Notes under the pieces: generated by a model | The model's database searches: none | Told to the model about the DNA's origin: nothing | The model's input: the letters and a program-made list of their open reading frames with translations, nothing else | Origin: a virus | Virus record (IMG/VR): IMGVR_UViG_3300013006_000083 | Span: 1 to 32,593 of that record | Length of the DNA stretch: 32,593 nucleotides | Direction: 5' to 3' (one strand) | Made by a program: the position numbers and the translations under genes | Part shown: positions 16,213-23,871 of the stretch, piece by piece | Numbering within the stretch: the stretch's first letter is position 1 | How the letters are laid out: every line of letters begins with the position of its first letter

Positions 16213-16817
16213 GCGCCGAGCACTTAAGCCTAGTTGACAAGGTGCTGGCGTATGTCAGCAGCCCCTTCCGTCTGTTCGCAATGGTACTGATGGCCGTGCT
16301 GACCTTCGCCGGCTATTTTGTATACACAAACCAAGAACTGCTGATCGGCGCCTACAAGGAATCCAAGAAGATACCAAGCATCGCTGAAGATCGCGTAGAA
16401 GACGCCGCCGCCCACCTGTTCAAACAGTCCGGCGCGCTGGTGGTGGCGGTCTTTAAGGTCAACAGCATGTTTGGCACAAGGGTGCTGTACCGCGCCTATG
16501 GCAAGAACGGCAGAGACAAGACTAATGACGGGCTGGACGTGGGCCTGTTCACCCAGAACGCCGCCAACAACAGCGATGTGGTCAAGCTGATGGCAAACGA
16601 AATTCCATGCAGCGAGTACAAGTCAGCGCAGAGTGAAATGGGGCTTTGGTATATCGCAAAGGGCGTGGCCTACACTTGCCGCATCAGCGTCCCGCCGGAG
16701 CCTGGGCGCTTTGTCGGCCAGATCACGGTCGGCTGGGCCACCCAGCCAGAGGACATGGACAGCACCCGCGCCATGTTACAAATCGCAGCAACCATGCTTT
16801 CAAGGAGTAAACAATGA
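16209..16817 (+). CDS. N-terminally anchored membrane protein, unknown function
   Basis: The 202 residue protein has one membrane span near residues 20-42 (FRLFAMVLMAVLTFAGYFVY) and then a soluble domain of about 150 residues, probably on the periplasmic side, with two Cys that could pair (IPCSEYK and AYTCRIS). No lipobox or spanin pattern is seen. It overlaps both neighbours by 4 bases (ATGA), placing it within the lysis operon. Confidence 0.6.
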   Translation: MSAEHLSLVDKVLAYVSSPFRLFAMVLMAVLTFAGYFVYTNQELLIGAYKESKKIPSIAEDRVEDAAAHLFKQSGALVVAVFKVNSMFGTRVLYRAYGKNGRDKTNDGLDVGLFTQNAANNSDVVKLMANEIPCSEYKSAQSEMGLWYIAKGVAYTCRISVPPEPGRFVGQITVGWATQPEDMDSTRAMLQIAATMLSRSKQ

Positions 16818-17224
16818 TTGGACTCGACGCGCTCTTAAACGTGGGCGGCAAACTCATCGACAAGCTGATACCCGATCCAGAAGCCAAGGCTCGGGCGCAG
16901 TTTGAACTGACCAAGATGGCGCAAGACGGCGAGTTAGCCAAGATGGCAAACGACACGGACTTGTACAAGACGGAGCAGAACAACCTGACTGACCGCCTGA
17001 AGTCAGACATGAGCAGCGACTCTTGGCTGTCCAAAAACATCAGGCCCATGACGCTGGTCGCCATCTTCATCGGCTACTTCGTGTTCGCCATGATGAGCGC
17101 CTTCAAACTGGACGCCAACGAAGTCTACGTCACCCTGCTGGGCCAGTGGGGCATGCTGGTCATGTCCTTCTACTTTGGTGGCCGCACACTTGAAAAAATT
17201 ATGGACATGAAGAGCAAAAAATGA
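16814..17224 (+). CDS. Holin with phage or GTA three-helix holin pattern
   Basis: The 136 residue protein has a charged helix (LIDKLIPDPEAKARAQFELT), an amphipathic Met/Lys region, the conserved SWLSKNIRPMTLV motif, and hydrophobic spans (LVAIFIGYFVFAMMSAF and LGQWGMLVMSFYFGGRTLEK). This is the pattern of the 3TM holin family known from gene transfer agents and many proteobacterial phages. It forms lesions in the inner membrane that release the endolysin encoded immediately downstream (ATGA overlap). Confidence 0.85.
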   Translation: MIGLDALLNVGGKLIDKLIPDPEAKARAQFELTKMAQDGELAKMANDTDLYKTEQNNLTDRLKSDMSSDSWLSKNIRPMTLVAIFIGYFVFAMMSAFKLDANEVYVTLLGQWGMLVMSFYFGGRTLEKIMDMKSKK

Positions 17225-17631
17225 CACCACATTTCACCCTTGCGGAACTGACCGCAACAAGCCACCGCCAGTTTGACAACACGCCCAACGAGAAAGAACT
17301 CGCCAACTTGCAAAAGCTGGCTGAGTTCTTGGAGCAAGTCAAGACCACGCTGGACGGCAAGCCCATCATGATCAACTCAGCATTTCGCAGTAAGGCCGTG
17401 AATGACAGCGTAGGCAGCAAGGACACCAGCCAGCACCGTCTGGGCTATGCGGCTGACTTCAAGGTGCCAGGCATGACGCCAGATCAAGTTGTGCGCGCCA
17501 TCATTGACTCTGACTTGCAGTTTGACCAGATCATCCGTGAGTTTGACGCGTGGACGCACATCAGCATCAGCCCCTACCCTCGCCGTCAGGCGCTGATCAT
17601 TGACAGGGCGGGCACTCGCCCTTTCGCATAA
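17221..17631 (+). CDS. Endolysin, M15-type peptidase
   Basis: The 136 residue single-domain enzyme has SAFRS (Arg56), SQHRLGYAADF (zinc ligands His72 and Asp79) and WTHIS (His113), the pattern of the M15 D-Ala-D-Ala carboxypeptidase-like family, which cleaves peptide links in peptidoglycan. There is no signal peptide, so it depends on the upstream holin. Its 3' end overlaps the opposing minus-strand gene by 35 bases. Confidence 0.92.
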   Translation: MTPHFTLAELTATSHRQFDNTPNEKELANLQKLAEFLEQVKTTLDGKPIMINSAFRSKAVNDSVGSKDTSQHRLGYAADFKVPGMTPDQVVRAIIDSDLQFDQIIREFDAWTHISISPYPRRQALIIDRAGTRPFA

Positions 17632-17770
17632 GCGCTCGGTACGCTGCAATGGCGTCCTTGAGGTCGCATTGAAGCTGTTGAATCCGGTCGTCTTGCTCAA
17701 CCATCTTTGCGTTCGCTTCTTGGGCGAACTGCGCTAGGTTTTCTTGTGTCCAAGTTTTGAAGTTTGACAT
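17597..17770 (-). CDS. Small helical protein, unknown function
   Basis: The start at 17770 is chosen over 17848 because GGAAG lies 5 bases before it and MSNFKTWTQENLAQFAQEAN looks like a natural N-terminus seen in other phage small proteins. The 57 residues form one or two charged helices (EQDDRIQQLQCDLKDAIAAY) with a final CPPC pair. Its first 74 bases overlap the zinc-ribbon gene out of frame. It ends the block-4 operon. Confidence 0.6.
   Translation of the reverse strand: MSNFKTWTQENLAQFAQEANAKMVEQDDRIQQLQCDLKDAIAAYRALMRKGECPPCQ
17605..17622. terminator. Possible hairpin at convergent gene ends
   Basis: AGGGCG (17605-17610), 6-base loop, CGCCCT (17617-17622), followed by TTTC on the plus strand. 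It lies inside the overlapping ends of the lysis operon and the minus-strand operon. The weak T run makes it a poor terminator. Confidence 0.35.
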
Positions 17771-17885
17771 GTTCTTCCGTTGTGAATTTATGGCCGTTGC
17801 CGCACTCTCGGCGGCGTAGTGTAAAGGAGCCTTTGTTTCGACTATCAATGATGCTAGTCCAGACGTTGCAAGTTGGGCAGTTCAA
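17697..17885 (-). CDS. NrdR-like zinc ribbon protein
   Basis: The proposed start is TTG at 17885, which overlaps the previous gene's stop as TTGA and has GGAG 9 bases upstream; it gives an N-terminus MNCPTC, matching the family. The 62 residue protein reads CPTC, SIIDSR, LRRREC, GNGHKFTT, as in the zinc ribbon of the repressor NrdR, with the last Cys replaced by His (ligands Cys3, Cys6, Cys28, His32). NrdR's ATP-cone domain is missing. It probably binds DNA or modulates host transcription of ribonucleotide reductase genes; that is inference. Confidence 0.65.
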   Translation of the reverse strand: MNCPTCNVWTSIIDSRNKGSFTLRRRECGNGHKFTTEEHVKLQNLDTRKPSAVRPRSERKDG

Positions 17886-18025
17886 ATCAGTAAACTCCAA
17901 ACCCACAGGCCAGTAAAAAACAGCACTAGGCAAATCGCAAACAGCACCACCAGCACAAAGCCAACCATCACGCTGCCAATCACTTGCCATATGTCTGACA
18001 CGGGTTCGATGTCGTCGGGTATCAT
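17882..18025 (-). CDS. 47-residue single-pass membrane protein
   Basis: The ORF encodes an acidic N-terminus (MIPDDIEPVSDIWQ) and a long hydrophobic segment (VGFVLVVLFAICLVLFF) ending WVWSLLI. It starts in an ATGA overlap with the upstream gene and ends in a TTGA overlap with the zinc-ribbon gene, so both neighbours support it. The product would sit in the inner membrane. Function unknown. Confidence 0.6.
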   Translation of the reverse strand: MIPDDIEPVSDIWQVIGSVMVGFVLVVLFAICLVLFFTGLWVWSLLI

Positions 18026-18219
18026 GCTGATGCCTCCAGATACGCCTTCAGGCGCTTGATGCGGTTCTTGTTGTAGGTCACCATCGACTGCGCGTACTCC
18101 ACGCCTGTCTCGGCTTGCAGCAGGGCGTGTTCGGCATGGATTAGTTCATGCGCTATGGCTTGCGCTGGCGTGACGGTTTTGAGCATCGTTCGCAACTCTG
18201 TCCAGATGTACTTAAGCAT
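18022..18219 (-). CDS. Small helical phage protein, unknown function
   Basis: The 65 residue protein (MLKYIWTELRTMLKTVTPAQ) continues with a helix-rich segment, LIHAEHALLQAETGVEYAQS, and ends NKNRIKRLKAYLEASA. Short proteins of this pattern recur in phage early operons next to helicase and VRR-NUC genes. The start overlaps the upstream gene by 8 bases and the stop overlaps the next as ATGA. No function can be named. Confidence 0.65.
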   Translation of the reverse strand: MLKYIWTELRTMLKTVTPAQAIAHELIHAEHALLQAETGVEYAQSMVTYNKNRIKRLKAYLEASA

Positions 18220-18400
18220 GTTTCGCCTCCTGTAATAGTTCGATCCGTTCGCGGCTGACCCGCAGCGTGTTGTAGCGTTGGTGCAGGCGCTCCAAGACCG
18301 ACACGCGGCGCTGGTTCTTGCGCTCCTCCATCAACATGTCCAGCACTTGCTCCTCGGTCAGTGTCCGCAGTTCTGCGTTAAGACTTCGCCATGTAGTCAT
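18212..18400 (-). CDS. Small helical phage protein, unknown function
   Basis: A 62 residue, highly charged, probably coiled-coil product (EEQVLDMLMEERKNQRRVSV, then RHQRYNTLRVSRERIELL-like helix). AGGAAA lies 5 bases before the ATG on the minus strand. It overlaps its upstream neighbour by 23 bases. It may act as a small regulator or helicase partner; nothing in the sequence settles this. Confidence 0.62.
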   Translation of the reverse strand: MTTWRSLNAELRTLTEEQVLDMLMEERKNQRRVSVLERLHQRYNTLRVSRERIELLQEAKHA

Positions 18401-18539
18401 AAATTTTCCTTTCTAGCTTAATAATTATTTTGTCCAACCTGGCGACAGTGCGCGTTGCCGCGTTTGCCTCCCTCTGCCGTATCTTCATCTCAGCCAGCGC
18501 CGCCTTTAGCTGCGCCTTCCATAAATCAATCCGTCTCAT
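18378..18539 (-). CDS. Small basic helical protein downstream of helicase
   Basis: The start at 18539 is chosen because it overlaps the helicase stop as ATGA; a longer in-frame version starting at 18596 would run through the helicase gene. The 53 residues (MRRIDLWKAQLKAALAEMKI) are rich in Lys and Arg and helical throughout (RTVARLDKIIIKLERKIYDY). It could be a DNA- or helicase-binding accessory factor, based only on composition and position. Confidence 0.6.
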   Translation of the reverse strand: MRRIDLWKAQLKAALAEMKIRQREANAATRTVARLDKIIIKLERKIYDYMAKS

Positions 18540-19816
18540 TTCAAAGCCTCCAATGCAATGTCCGACAATGTGCGCTTGTCGTGTAGCGCCCCCCAAATCT
18601 TCTCGTCAACCGTCTTGTGCGTCAGCATGACGTAGCACCAGACCGCGTTCTTCTGGCCGCTGCGGTGCAGCCGGCCAATGGTCTGCTCGTAGAGTTCCAG
18701 CGACCACGGCAACGACAAGAACACGATGTGGTGCCCGCCGTGCTGTAGGTTCAGGCCGTGCCCCGCTGACTTCGGATGCACCAGCAGCAACTCAACTTGG
18801 CCGGCGTTCCAGCGCTCAATGACGCCCGCATCGTCCAGCGTCTGTGCGCGTGGGAGCCGGCGCTGGAGTTCAGCCAGTTCTTCTTTGTACTGGTACACGA
18901 CAATCGTGTTGGCCCGCTGGTTCTCGGCCAGCAAGTCCTCCAGCCGGTCAAACTTGTGGTTGGACAGCCAAACGGGGCCATTGTCGGTGTACAAGAACCC
19001 GCTTGCCATCTGTTGCAGCTTCTGCGTCACGACAGCCGCGTTGACAGCCACCACATCGTTTAGCACGAAGTCCTTCTTCATGGTGTTGTAGTCCGTCATG
19101 TCCATGTCGCAACGCAACTCGACCGTGTGCAGTGGCGGCAGCGTGTCCTTGTAGTCGCTTGGCTCCAATAGATAGGTGGCCGGCTTGATGCGCTCCATGA
19201 CTTGCGCCAGTGAGCCAGGGCGCGGCGCCCAATCGCCGTACTCTTTGTTGATCAGGATGAAATACTGCTGCTGGAACGCGCCCTTGCTGCGGCCAAGCAG
19301 CGACTGATCAACGATCTTGCATTGACCGAATACGTCCTCAAGGCCGTTGCTGGTAAAGCTGCCGGTCAAGCCCCAGCGGATATTGATCTTGTCGATGACT
19401 TTATTGAGCGCCTTGAATCGAGCACCGGACGGGTTCTTCAGCTTGGTCAACTCGTCGTAGACGATGCCGTCGATGTGCGCCAGCGTCTGCGTTGCCAGCC
19501 ACTGGATGTTGTCGTAGTTGGTCACGATGATCTGCGCGCCGCTGTACAGCGCCGCCTTGCGCTGTGCAGGCGTGCCCACCGCCACGGCCAGCGTCAGACT
19601 TGGTGCCCACTTGGGCTGCTCGACCGGCCACACGTCCGTGCAGACGCGCTTGGGCGCTAGCACTAAGAAGCGCTCGACCACGCGGTCAGCCAGCATTGCC
19701 TGCATGGCCGTCAGCGTGATGGCCGTCTTGCCTGCGCCCACGGGCGCCAAGATCATGGCGCGGTCGTGTTCGTACAGGAAGTCAACCGCTGTCTCTTGGT
19801 AGTCACGCAACTTCAT
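18536..19816 (-). CDS. SNF2-type DNA helicase or translocase
   Basis: With the start at the inner ATG (MKLRDYQETAVDF), the protein has 426 residues; an ATG 12 bases upstream is possible. Motif I APVGAGKT (24-31), motif II DELTK (121-125, in place of DEAH), motif III LTGS (150-153) and motif VI QTIGRLHRSGQ (378-388) mark a superfamily 2 SNF2-like ATPase with both RecA-like lobes present. In phages this gene sits beside a VRR-NUC nuclease, as here with a 14-base overlap, and is thought to act in DNA replication or recombination. Confidence 0.88.
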   Translation of the reverse strand: MKLRDYQETAVDFLYEHDRAMILAPVGAGKTAITLTAMQAMLADRVVERFLVLAPKRVCTDVWPVEQPKWAPSLTLAVAVGTPAQRKAALYSGAQIIVTNYDNIQWLATQTLAHIDGIVYDELTKLKNPSGARFKALNKVIDKINIRWGLTGSFTSNGLEDVFGQCKIVDQSLLGRSKGAFQQQYFILINKEYGDWAPRPGSLAQVMERIKPATYLLEPSDYKDTLPPLHTVELRCDMDMTDYNTMKKDFVLNDVVAVNAAVVTQKLQQMASGFLYTDNGPVWLSNHKFDRLEDLLAENQRANTIVVYQYKEELAELQRRLPRAQTLDDAGVIERWNAGQVELLLVHPKSAGHGLNLQHGGHHIVFLSLPWSLELYEQTIGRLHRSGQKNAVWCYVMLTHKTVDEKIWGALHDKRTLSDIALEALK

Positions 19817-20078
19817 TGAGCCACCCATTGATCTGATCCTTGTTCCATAGGCATACGTAGTTCTGATTCATGCGTGCCATGTCCGACATGAAAACCTTCT
19901 GCAAGGGCGACAGCCTGCCGCTTTCGGTCTTGACCTCAACAAACCATGTCTGGCCGTTAGGAAAGCAAACGATACGGTCAGCCACACCACGGTGCGCGGG
20001 GCTGGTGAATTTGTAGGCCACACCGCCAATCGCTTTGACACGATCAACAAGGTAGCGTTCGATTTGTTTTTCAAGCAT
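19803..20078 (-). CDS. VRR-NUC domain nuclease
   Basis: The 91 residue single-domain protein contains RGVADRIV (Asp34), WFVEVKTESGRLSPLQ (Glu48, Lys50, Gln60), the catalytic pattern of the VRR-NUC branch of PD-(D/E)XK nucleases, which cleave structured or flap DNA. It is the first gene of the minus-strand operon and overlaps the helicase gene. It probably works with that helicase on recombination intermediates or on phage DNA ends. Confidence 0.9.
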   Translation of the reverse strand: MLEKQIERYLVDRVKAIGGVAYKFTSPAHRGVADRIVCFPNGQTWFVEVKTESGRLSPLQKVFMSDMARMNQNYVCLWNKDQINGWLNEVA

Positions 20079-20145
20079 GTAAAAAAGTTTAGCACACTTT
20101 TATTTTTTATGCTAAGATCAAGGCTCATTAATTAAAGGACAGTAC
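20079..20145. promoter_or_regulatory. Divergent control region with TTAGCA/TGCTAA dyad
   Basis: This 67-base AT-rich gap separates the VRR-NUC gene (minus) from the DUF2800 gene (plus), so promoters for both must be here or inside the flanking genes. A perfect inverted repeat, TTAGCA (20089-20094) and TGCTAA (20110-20115), has half-site centres 21 bases apart, about two helical turns, as expected for a dimeric repressor or activator. On the minus strand TAAACT at 20091-20086 could be a -10 box but no good -35 goes with it. The AAAGGA before 20146 is the ribosome site. Confidence 0.55.
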
Positions 20146-21240
20146 ATGCAACACTCAAAGATCGTCGGCGGCTCAACCGCCAAGCGCGTCATCAACTGCC
20201 CAGGCTCAGTGGCCTTGGTGGCCGAGATGCCGCCGCAGCCCAGCAGCAGCTACGCCGAAGAAGGCACACTGTTGCACGATGAGATCAGCCGCTTTTTAGG
20301 TGATCTCGAATACAGGTTTACTTGCAGCCAAGAACTTATCCAAGACAAACTCTGGCCCGCCTTAGACTTGCTTGATGAAATAGACCCCGACAAGACAATG
20401 GAGTACGCAGTCGAAACCCGTGTCGGCTTTGGTGATCTGCTGCCTGGTGTCTTTGGCTCGACCGACCTGATGGGCCGCATTGGCAATAAGGCCATCATTC
20501 TTGATTGGAAGTTTGGCTCTGGCGTGCCGGTGCCCGCCGAGGAGAACGAGCAGCTTATGTTCTACGCAGCCGCCGCCATGCGTACCCCCGAGGCGCAGTG
20601 GGTGTTTGACGGCGCAACCGAAGTCGAGTTGGTCATCATCCAGCCGCCCACCATCAAGCGCTGGACGACCACCATCGAACGCATTAAGCAGTTTGAGCAG
20701 ACGCTGATCAGGGCTGTCAAGCTGGCCCAGCAGCCTGACGCGCCCCTGAAGAACGGCGACCACTGCCGCTGGTGTAACGCCAAGCCGGTGTGCCCCATAA
20801 TGACCGGCGCTGTTGATCGGGCCGTTGCCATCAAGATGGATGCGATAGACGTTGACAAGATCGGCGCGTATCTACACAATGCAGACCTCTTGGAAGCGTG
20901 GATCAAAGACCTTCGCGCTTTGGCCGAGGAGATGATGAAGAAGGGCAAGCCCGTTACGGGCTGGAAGATGGTGCCCAAGCGGGCCACAAGATCGTGGGTG
21001 AAGGAGGAGGACGCCAAAGCGGCGCTGCTCCAGCACCTCAAAGAATCTGAAGTGATCGAGACGAAGTTGGTCAGTCCGGCTGCTGCCGAGAAGCTGCTTA
21101 AAGCGCAGAAACTCAAGCTGCCTGACGGGCTGACAGTAGCGATCAGTTCGGGTAACACAATTGCACCGGAGAGCGATCCTCGGCCAGCAGTTGTACTAAT
21201 CGGGCAGCAGTTAAACGCCGCTCTTTCTAAAATAATGTAA
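20146..21240 (+). CDS. Cas4/RecB-like nuclease, DUF2800 family
   Basis: The 364 residue protein has GSTAKRVINCPGSV (Cys18), EEGTLLHDEI, FGSTDLMGRI and IILDWKFGSG (Asp120 and Lys122 of the PD-(D/E)XK core), then HCRWCNAKPVC (Cys207, Cys210, Cys216). One early and three late Cys are the usual arrangement for an Fe-S-cluster nuclease of the Cas4/AddB type. In phages this family is found beside the polymerase and primase genes and is likely to process DNA ends for recombination-dependent replication. Confidence 0.87.
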   Translation: MQHSKIVGGSTAKRVINCPGSVALVAEMPPQPSSSYAEEGTLLHDEISRFLGDLEYRFTCSQELIQDKLWPALDLLDEIDPDKTMEYAVETRVGFGDLLPGVFGSTDLMGRIGNKAIILDWKFGSGVPVPAEENEQLMFYAAAAMRTPEAQWVFDGATEVELVIIQPPTIKRWTTTIERIKQFEQTLIRAVKLAQQPDAPLKNGDHCRWCNAKPVCPIMTGAVDRAVAIKMDAIDVDKIGAYLHNADLLEAWIKDLRALAEEMMKKGKPVTGWKMVPKRATRSWVKEEDAKAALLQHLKESEVIETKLVSPAAAEKLLKAQKLKLPDGLTVAISSGNTIAPESDPRPAVVLIGQQLNAALSKIM

Positions 21241-21250
21241 AGGTAAAATC

Positions 21251-21898
21251 ATGTCATTGACAGTTTTCAAATCCGCTGGCCTTCCAGCAGTCTCCTCCCT
21301 CGCTACTTCCCTGCGTTCTATCGCCACTGATGTTGGCCCAGCCGGCGTTGTCATCCTCAAGATGGACAAGACCGGCCATTGGGTGTTCGGCGCTGATCAG
21401 ACCGAAGTCGAAGACGAAGCCACCTGGGCCGTCAATCCTTTCTCGTTTGTCCACGGCTTTATCGCTTGGGGTGACGGTGAAGTGTTAGGCGAGAAGATGG
21501 CAAGCGTAAGCCAGCCACTGCCTGAACTTGACATTGCACCGCCGAGCGCCAAAAAGGGCTGGGAGACGCAAGTCGGCATGTCGCTCAAGTGCCTGTCTGG
21601 TGAAGACAAGGGCATGGAAGCGCGGTTCACCACCACCAGCGTGGGCGGCAAGCGCGCCGTGCAAGCCTTGGCAGTCGCCTTGGCCGAGCAAGTCGAGAAG
21701 GATCAGACCAAGCCAGTGGCTATCATTAAGCTGAAGAAAGACCACTACGCGCACAAGTCATACGGCAAGATTTACACGCCGGTCTTCAGCGTGGTCGAGT
21801 GGGTTGGTATGGATGCGGATGAAAAGCCCGCAGAGGCTGAAGCTGCGCCCGCTGAAGAAGCGCCAGCGCCAGCCGGACGCCGCCGCCGCGCAGCGTAA
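21251..21898 (+). CDS. Replication-module protein, possible single-strand DNA-binding protein
   Basis: A 215 residue protein lies between the DUF2800 nuclease and the polymerase, the slot where many phages carry a DUF2815-type single-strand DNA-binding protein. It has a compact N-terminal domain (GVVILKMDKTGHWVFGADQT), a beta-rich middle (KPVAIIKLKKDHYAHKSYGK, YTPVFSVVEW) and a disordered Glu/Ala/Pro tail ending RRRRAA. An acidic tail is common in SSBs, but the basic final residues are unusual. The ribosome site is AAAGGTAA. Function is inferred from position. Confidence 0.55.
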   Translation: MSLTVFKSAGLPAVSSLATSLRSIATDVGPAGVVILKMDKTGHWVFGADQTEVEDEATWAVNPFSFVHGFIAWGDGEVLGEKMASVSQPLPELDIAPPSAKKGWETQVGMSLKCLSGEDKGMEARFTTTSVGGKRAVQALAVALAEQVEKDQTKPVAIIKLKKDHYAHKSYGKIYTPVFSVVEWVGMDADEKPAEAEAAPAEEAPAPAGRRRRAA

Positions 21899-21909
21899 GC
21901 CTTTCCTGA

Positions 21910-21931
21910 TGCCCATTCGCAAGAGTGGGCA
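21910..21931 (+). other. RNA hairpin with GCAA tetraloop before the polymerase start
   Basis: TGCCCATTC (21910-21918), loop GCAA, GAGTGGGCA (21923-21931). In RNA this is a nine-pair stem (one G-U) capped by a GNRA loop. It sits 7 bases before the preferred polymerase ATG, so it could protect mRNA or control ribosome access. There is no T run, so it is not a standard terminator. Confidence 0.6.
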
Positions 21932-21938
21932 TTGGAAA

Positions 21939-23867
21939 ATGCTTTACCTAGACTTCGAAACCCGCAGCCACTGTGACCTTAAAAAGCACGGCGTCTACAA
22001 CTACGCCCAACACGCCTCGACCGAGGTGCTGTGCATGTCGTACGCCTTTGGCGAGGGTGAGGTGCAGACGTGGCTACCCAGCCAGCCGTTCCCTGATGAA
22101 GTGCGTCAGTACGCCGGCTTGATCTACGCCCACAATGCCGCCTTCGAGCGCCTGATCTTCTGGTATGTCCTACAGATCGACTTCAAGCTGGAGCAGTTCT
22201 ACTGCACCGCCTCGCAGGCCAGAGCCAACTGTGCGCCTGGTAGCCTAGAGGACGCTGGCCGCTTTGCTGGCGCCAGCATGAAGAAAGACCATCGCGGCAG
22301 TCAATTGATCCGGCTGCTGTCAGTTCCGCAAATTAATGGTCAGTTCCGCGAGGACGCCACGCTCATGGCCGAGATGGTGGCCTATTGCGAGGCGGACGTG
22401 CGCGCCATGCGGGCCATCAGCCAAGCCATGCGGCCACTGTCCGATCAAGAACTACAGGACTACCACGTCAACGAGCGCATCAACGACCGAGGCGTGCTGG
22501 TAGACGCCCCGCTATGCGCCGCCGCCGTGCGCTTTGCCGCCGCTGAGACAGAAGAAATCCAGCAGATCGTGGCCGAGGTGACTGAGGGCCAGATCACCAG
22601 CGTGCGCTCGCCTAAGATGCGCGAGTGGGTCTTGGAGCGCGTAGGCCCAGAGGCCAAGAAGTTGATGTGGAACGGCGAGAAGTATTCGATTGACAAGACT
22701 GTGCGGGCTAACTTGCTTGCGATGGAGAACCACGATGAGATTCCGGCCCATGTTGCGGACGTTATTCAATGCGCGGACGACCTCTGGGCGTCTTCGGTTG
22801 CGAAATTCAGTCGCCTTGAACAGCTTGCCGATGAGGAGGATCACCGAGTCCGAGGCGCTTTCGTTTTTGCTGGAGGGTCTGCCACCGGACGTGCATCAAG
22901 CTATGGCGCACAGGTTCACAACTTTACCCGCAAATGCGCCAAAGACCCTGATGAAGTACGCAACGCTATGGTGCGCGGACACACAATCACACCAAGATTT
23001 GGAAGACGCATTACGGATGTTCTCAAGGGAATGCTCCGGCCCTCACTGATCGCCAAGCCTGGGCATGTCCTGATTGCCTACGACTGGTCGGCCATCGAAG
23101 GCCGCGTGCATCCTTGGCTGTCCAAGTGCGCCGCCGGCGAGGCCAAGCTGGACGTGTTCCGCTCGGGCCTTGACCCCTACAAAGTCAACGCCACGGCCAC
23201 CTTTCGTGTACCTTACGCCGAGGTGTCCGGCGACCAGCGCCAGGTCGGCAAGGTGCAAGAGTTGGCCCTTGGCTTTCTGGGTGGGGCTGGCGCCTTTGAG
23301 GTGTTTGGCCGCGCCTACGGCATACACCTGTCCGGCGCAGAAGTCCAGCGCGCTGTGGACGGCTGGCGTAGGGCAAACCCTTGGGCCATGCAGCACGGCA
23401 GCGCCTTGGAGGGCGCCTACATGCGTGCCATGCGAAATAAAAACCATGAATTTAGCGCGGGTCGGGTTACCTACATGTTTGACGGCCAGATGCTCTGGTA
23501 CAGTCTTCCTTCCGGCAGGGTGCTGTGCTATCCCAACGCCAAATTCGATGACGAAGGCAATGTGACTTACACCAAAGCTGCTTGGAAACCCGCCGCCGAT
23601 GCCAAAGAATGGCCGCGTGCCCGCCTATGGCGCGGCTTGGCTTGCGAGAACATAACGCAGGCCGCGGCCCATGACATCTTGCGCCATTCCCTGCGCCAGA
23701 TAGATGATGTCGTCCTACATGTACATGATGAGATCGTTGTCGAGTGCCCTGCCCCTGTGGCCGAGGCAGTCGGCGCGCGCATGCACCGCGTCATGTGCGA
23801 ACCACCAGCTTGGGCCGATGGCCTGCCGCTGGCGGCTGAAGGTGTGATCACAACAAGGTATTCGTAA
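21939..23867 (+). CDS. Family A DNA polymerase with 3'-5' exonuclease domain
   Basis: The ATG at 21939 gives MLYLDFETRSHCDLKKHGVY, the natural N-terminus of this phage polymerase group; an alternative ATG at 21909 lies at the base of the hairpin. The protein has 642 residues. Exonuclease motifs: LYLDFET (Asp5, Glu7), AHNAAFE (from 64) and YCEADVRA (Asp153). Polymerase motifs: A IAYDWSAIEGRV (Asp382), B RQVGKVQELALGF, C VLHVHDEIVVE (His596, Asp597). There is no 5'-3' exonuclease domain. It is the replicative polymerase. Confidence 0.93.
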   Translation: MLYLDFETRSHCDLKKHGVYNYAQHASTEVLCMSYAFGEGEVQTWLPSQPFPDEVRQYAGLIYAHNAAFERLIFWYVLQIDFKLEQFYCTASQARANCAPGSLEDAGRFAGASMKKDHRGSQLIRLLSVPQINGQFREDATLMAEMVAYCEADVRAMRAISQAMRPLSDQELQDYHVNERINDRGVLVDAPLCAAAVRFAAAETEEIQQIVAEVTEGQITSVRSPKMREWVLERVGPEAKKLMWNGEKYSIDKTVRANLLAMENHDEIPAHVADVIQCADDLWASSVAKFSRLEQLADEEDHRVRGAFVFAGGSATGRASSYGAQVHNFTRKCAKDPDEVRNAMVRGHTITPRFGRRITDVLKGMLRPSLIAKPGHVLIAYDWSAIEGRVHPWLSKCAAGEAKLDVFRSGLDPYKVNATATFRVPYAEVSGDQRQVGKVQELALGFLGGAGAFEVFGRAYGIHLSGAEVQRAVDGWRRANPWAMQHGSALEGAYMRAMRNKNHEFSAGRVTYMFDGQMLWYSLPSGRVLCYPNAKFDDEGNVTYTKAAWKPAADAKEWPRARLWRGLACENITQAAAHDILRHSLRQIDDVVLHVHDEIVVECPAPVAEAVGARMHRVMCEPPAWADGLPLAAEGVITTRYS

Positions 23868-23871
23868 AAAA

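Noticed and set aside
20146-21240. Cas4 of a CRISPR adaptation system
   Set aside because: The nuclease has the Cas4/RecB core but lies in a phage replication operon without Cas1 or Cas2; DUF2800 is the better fit.
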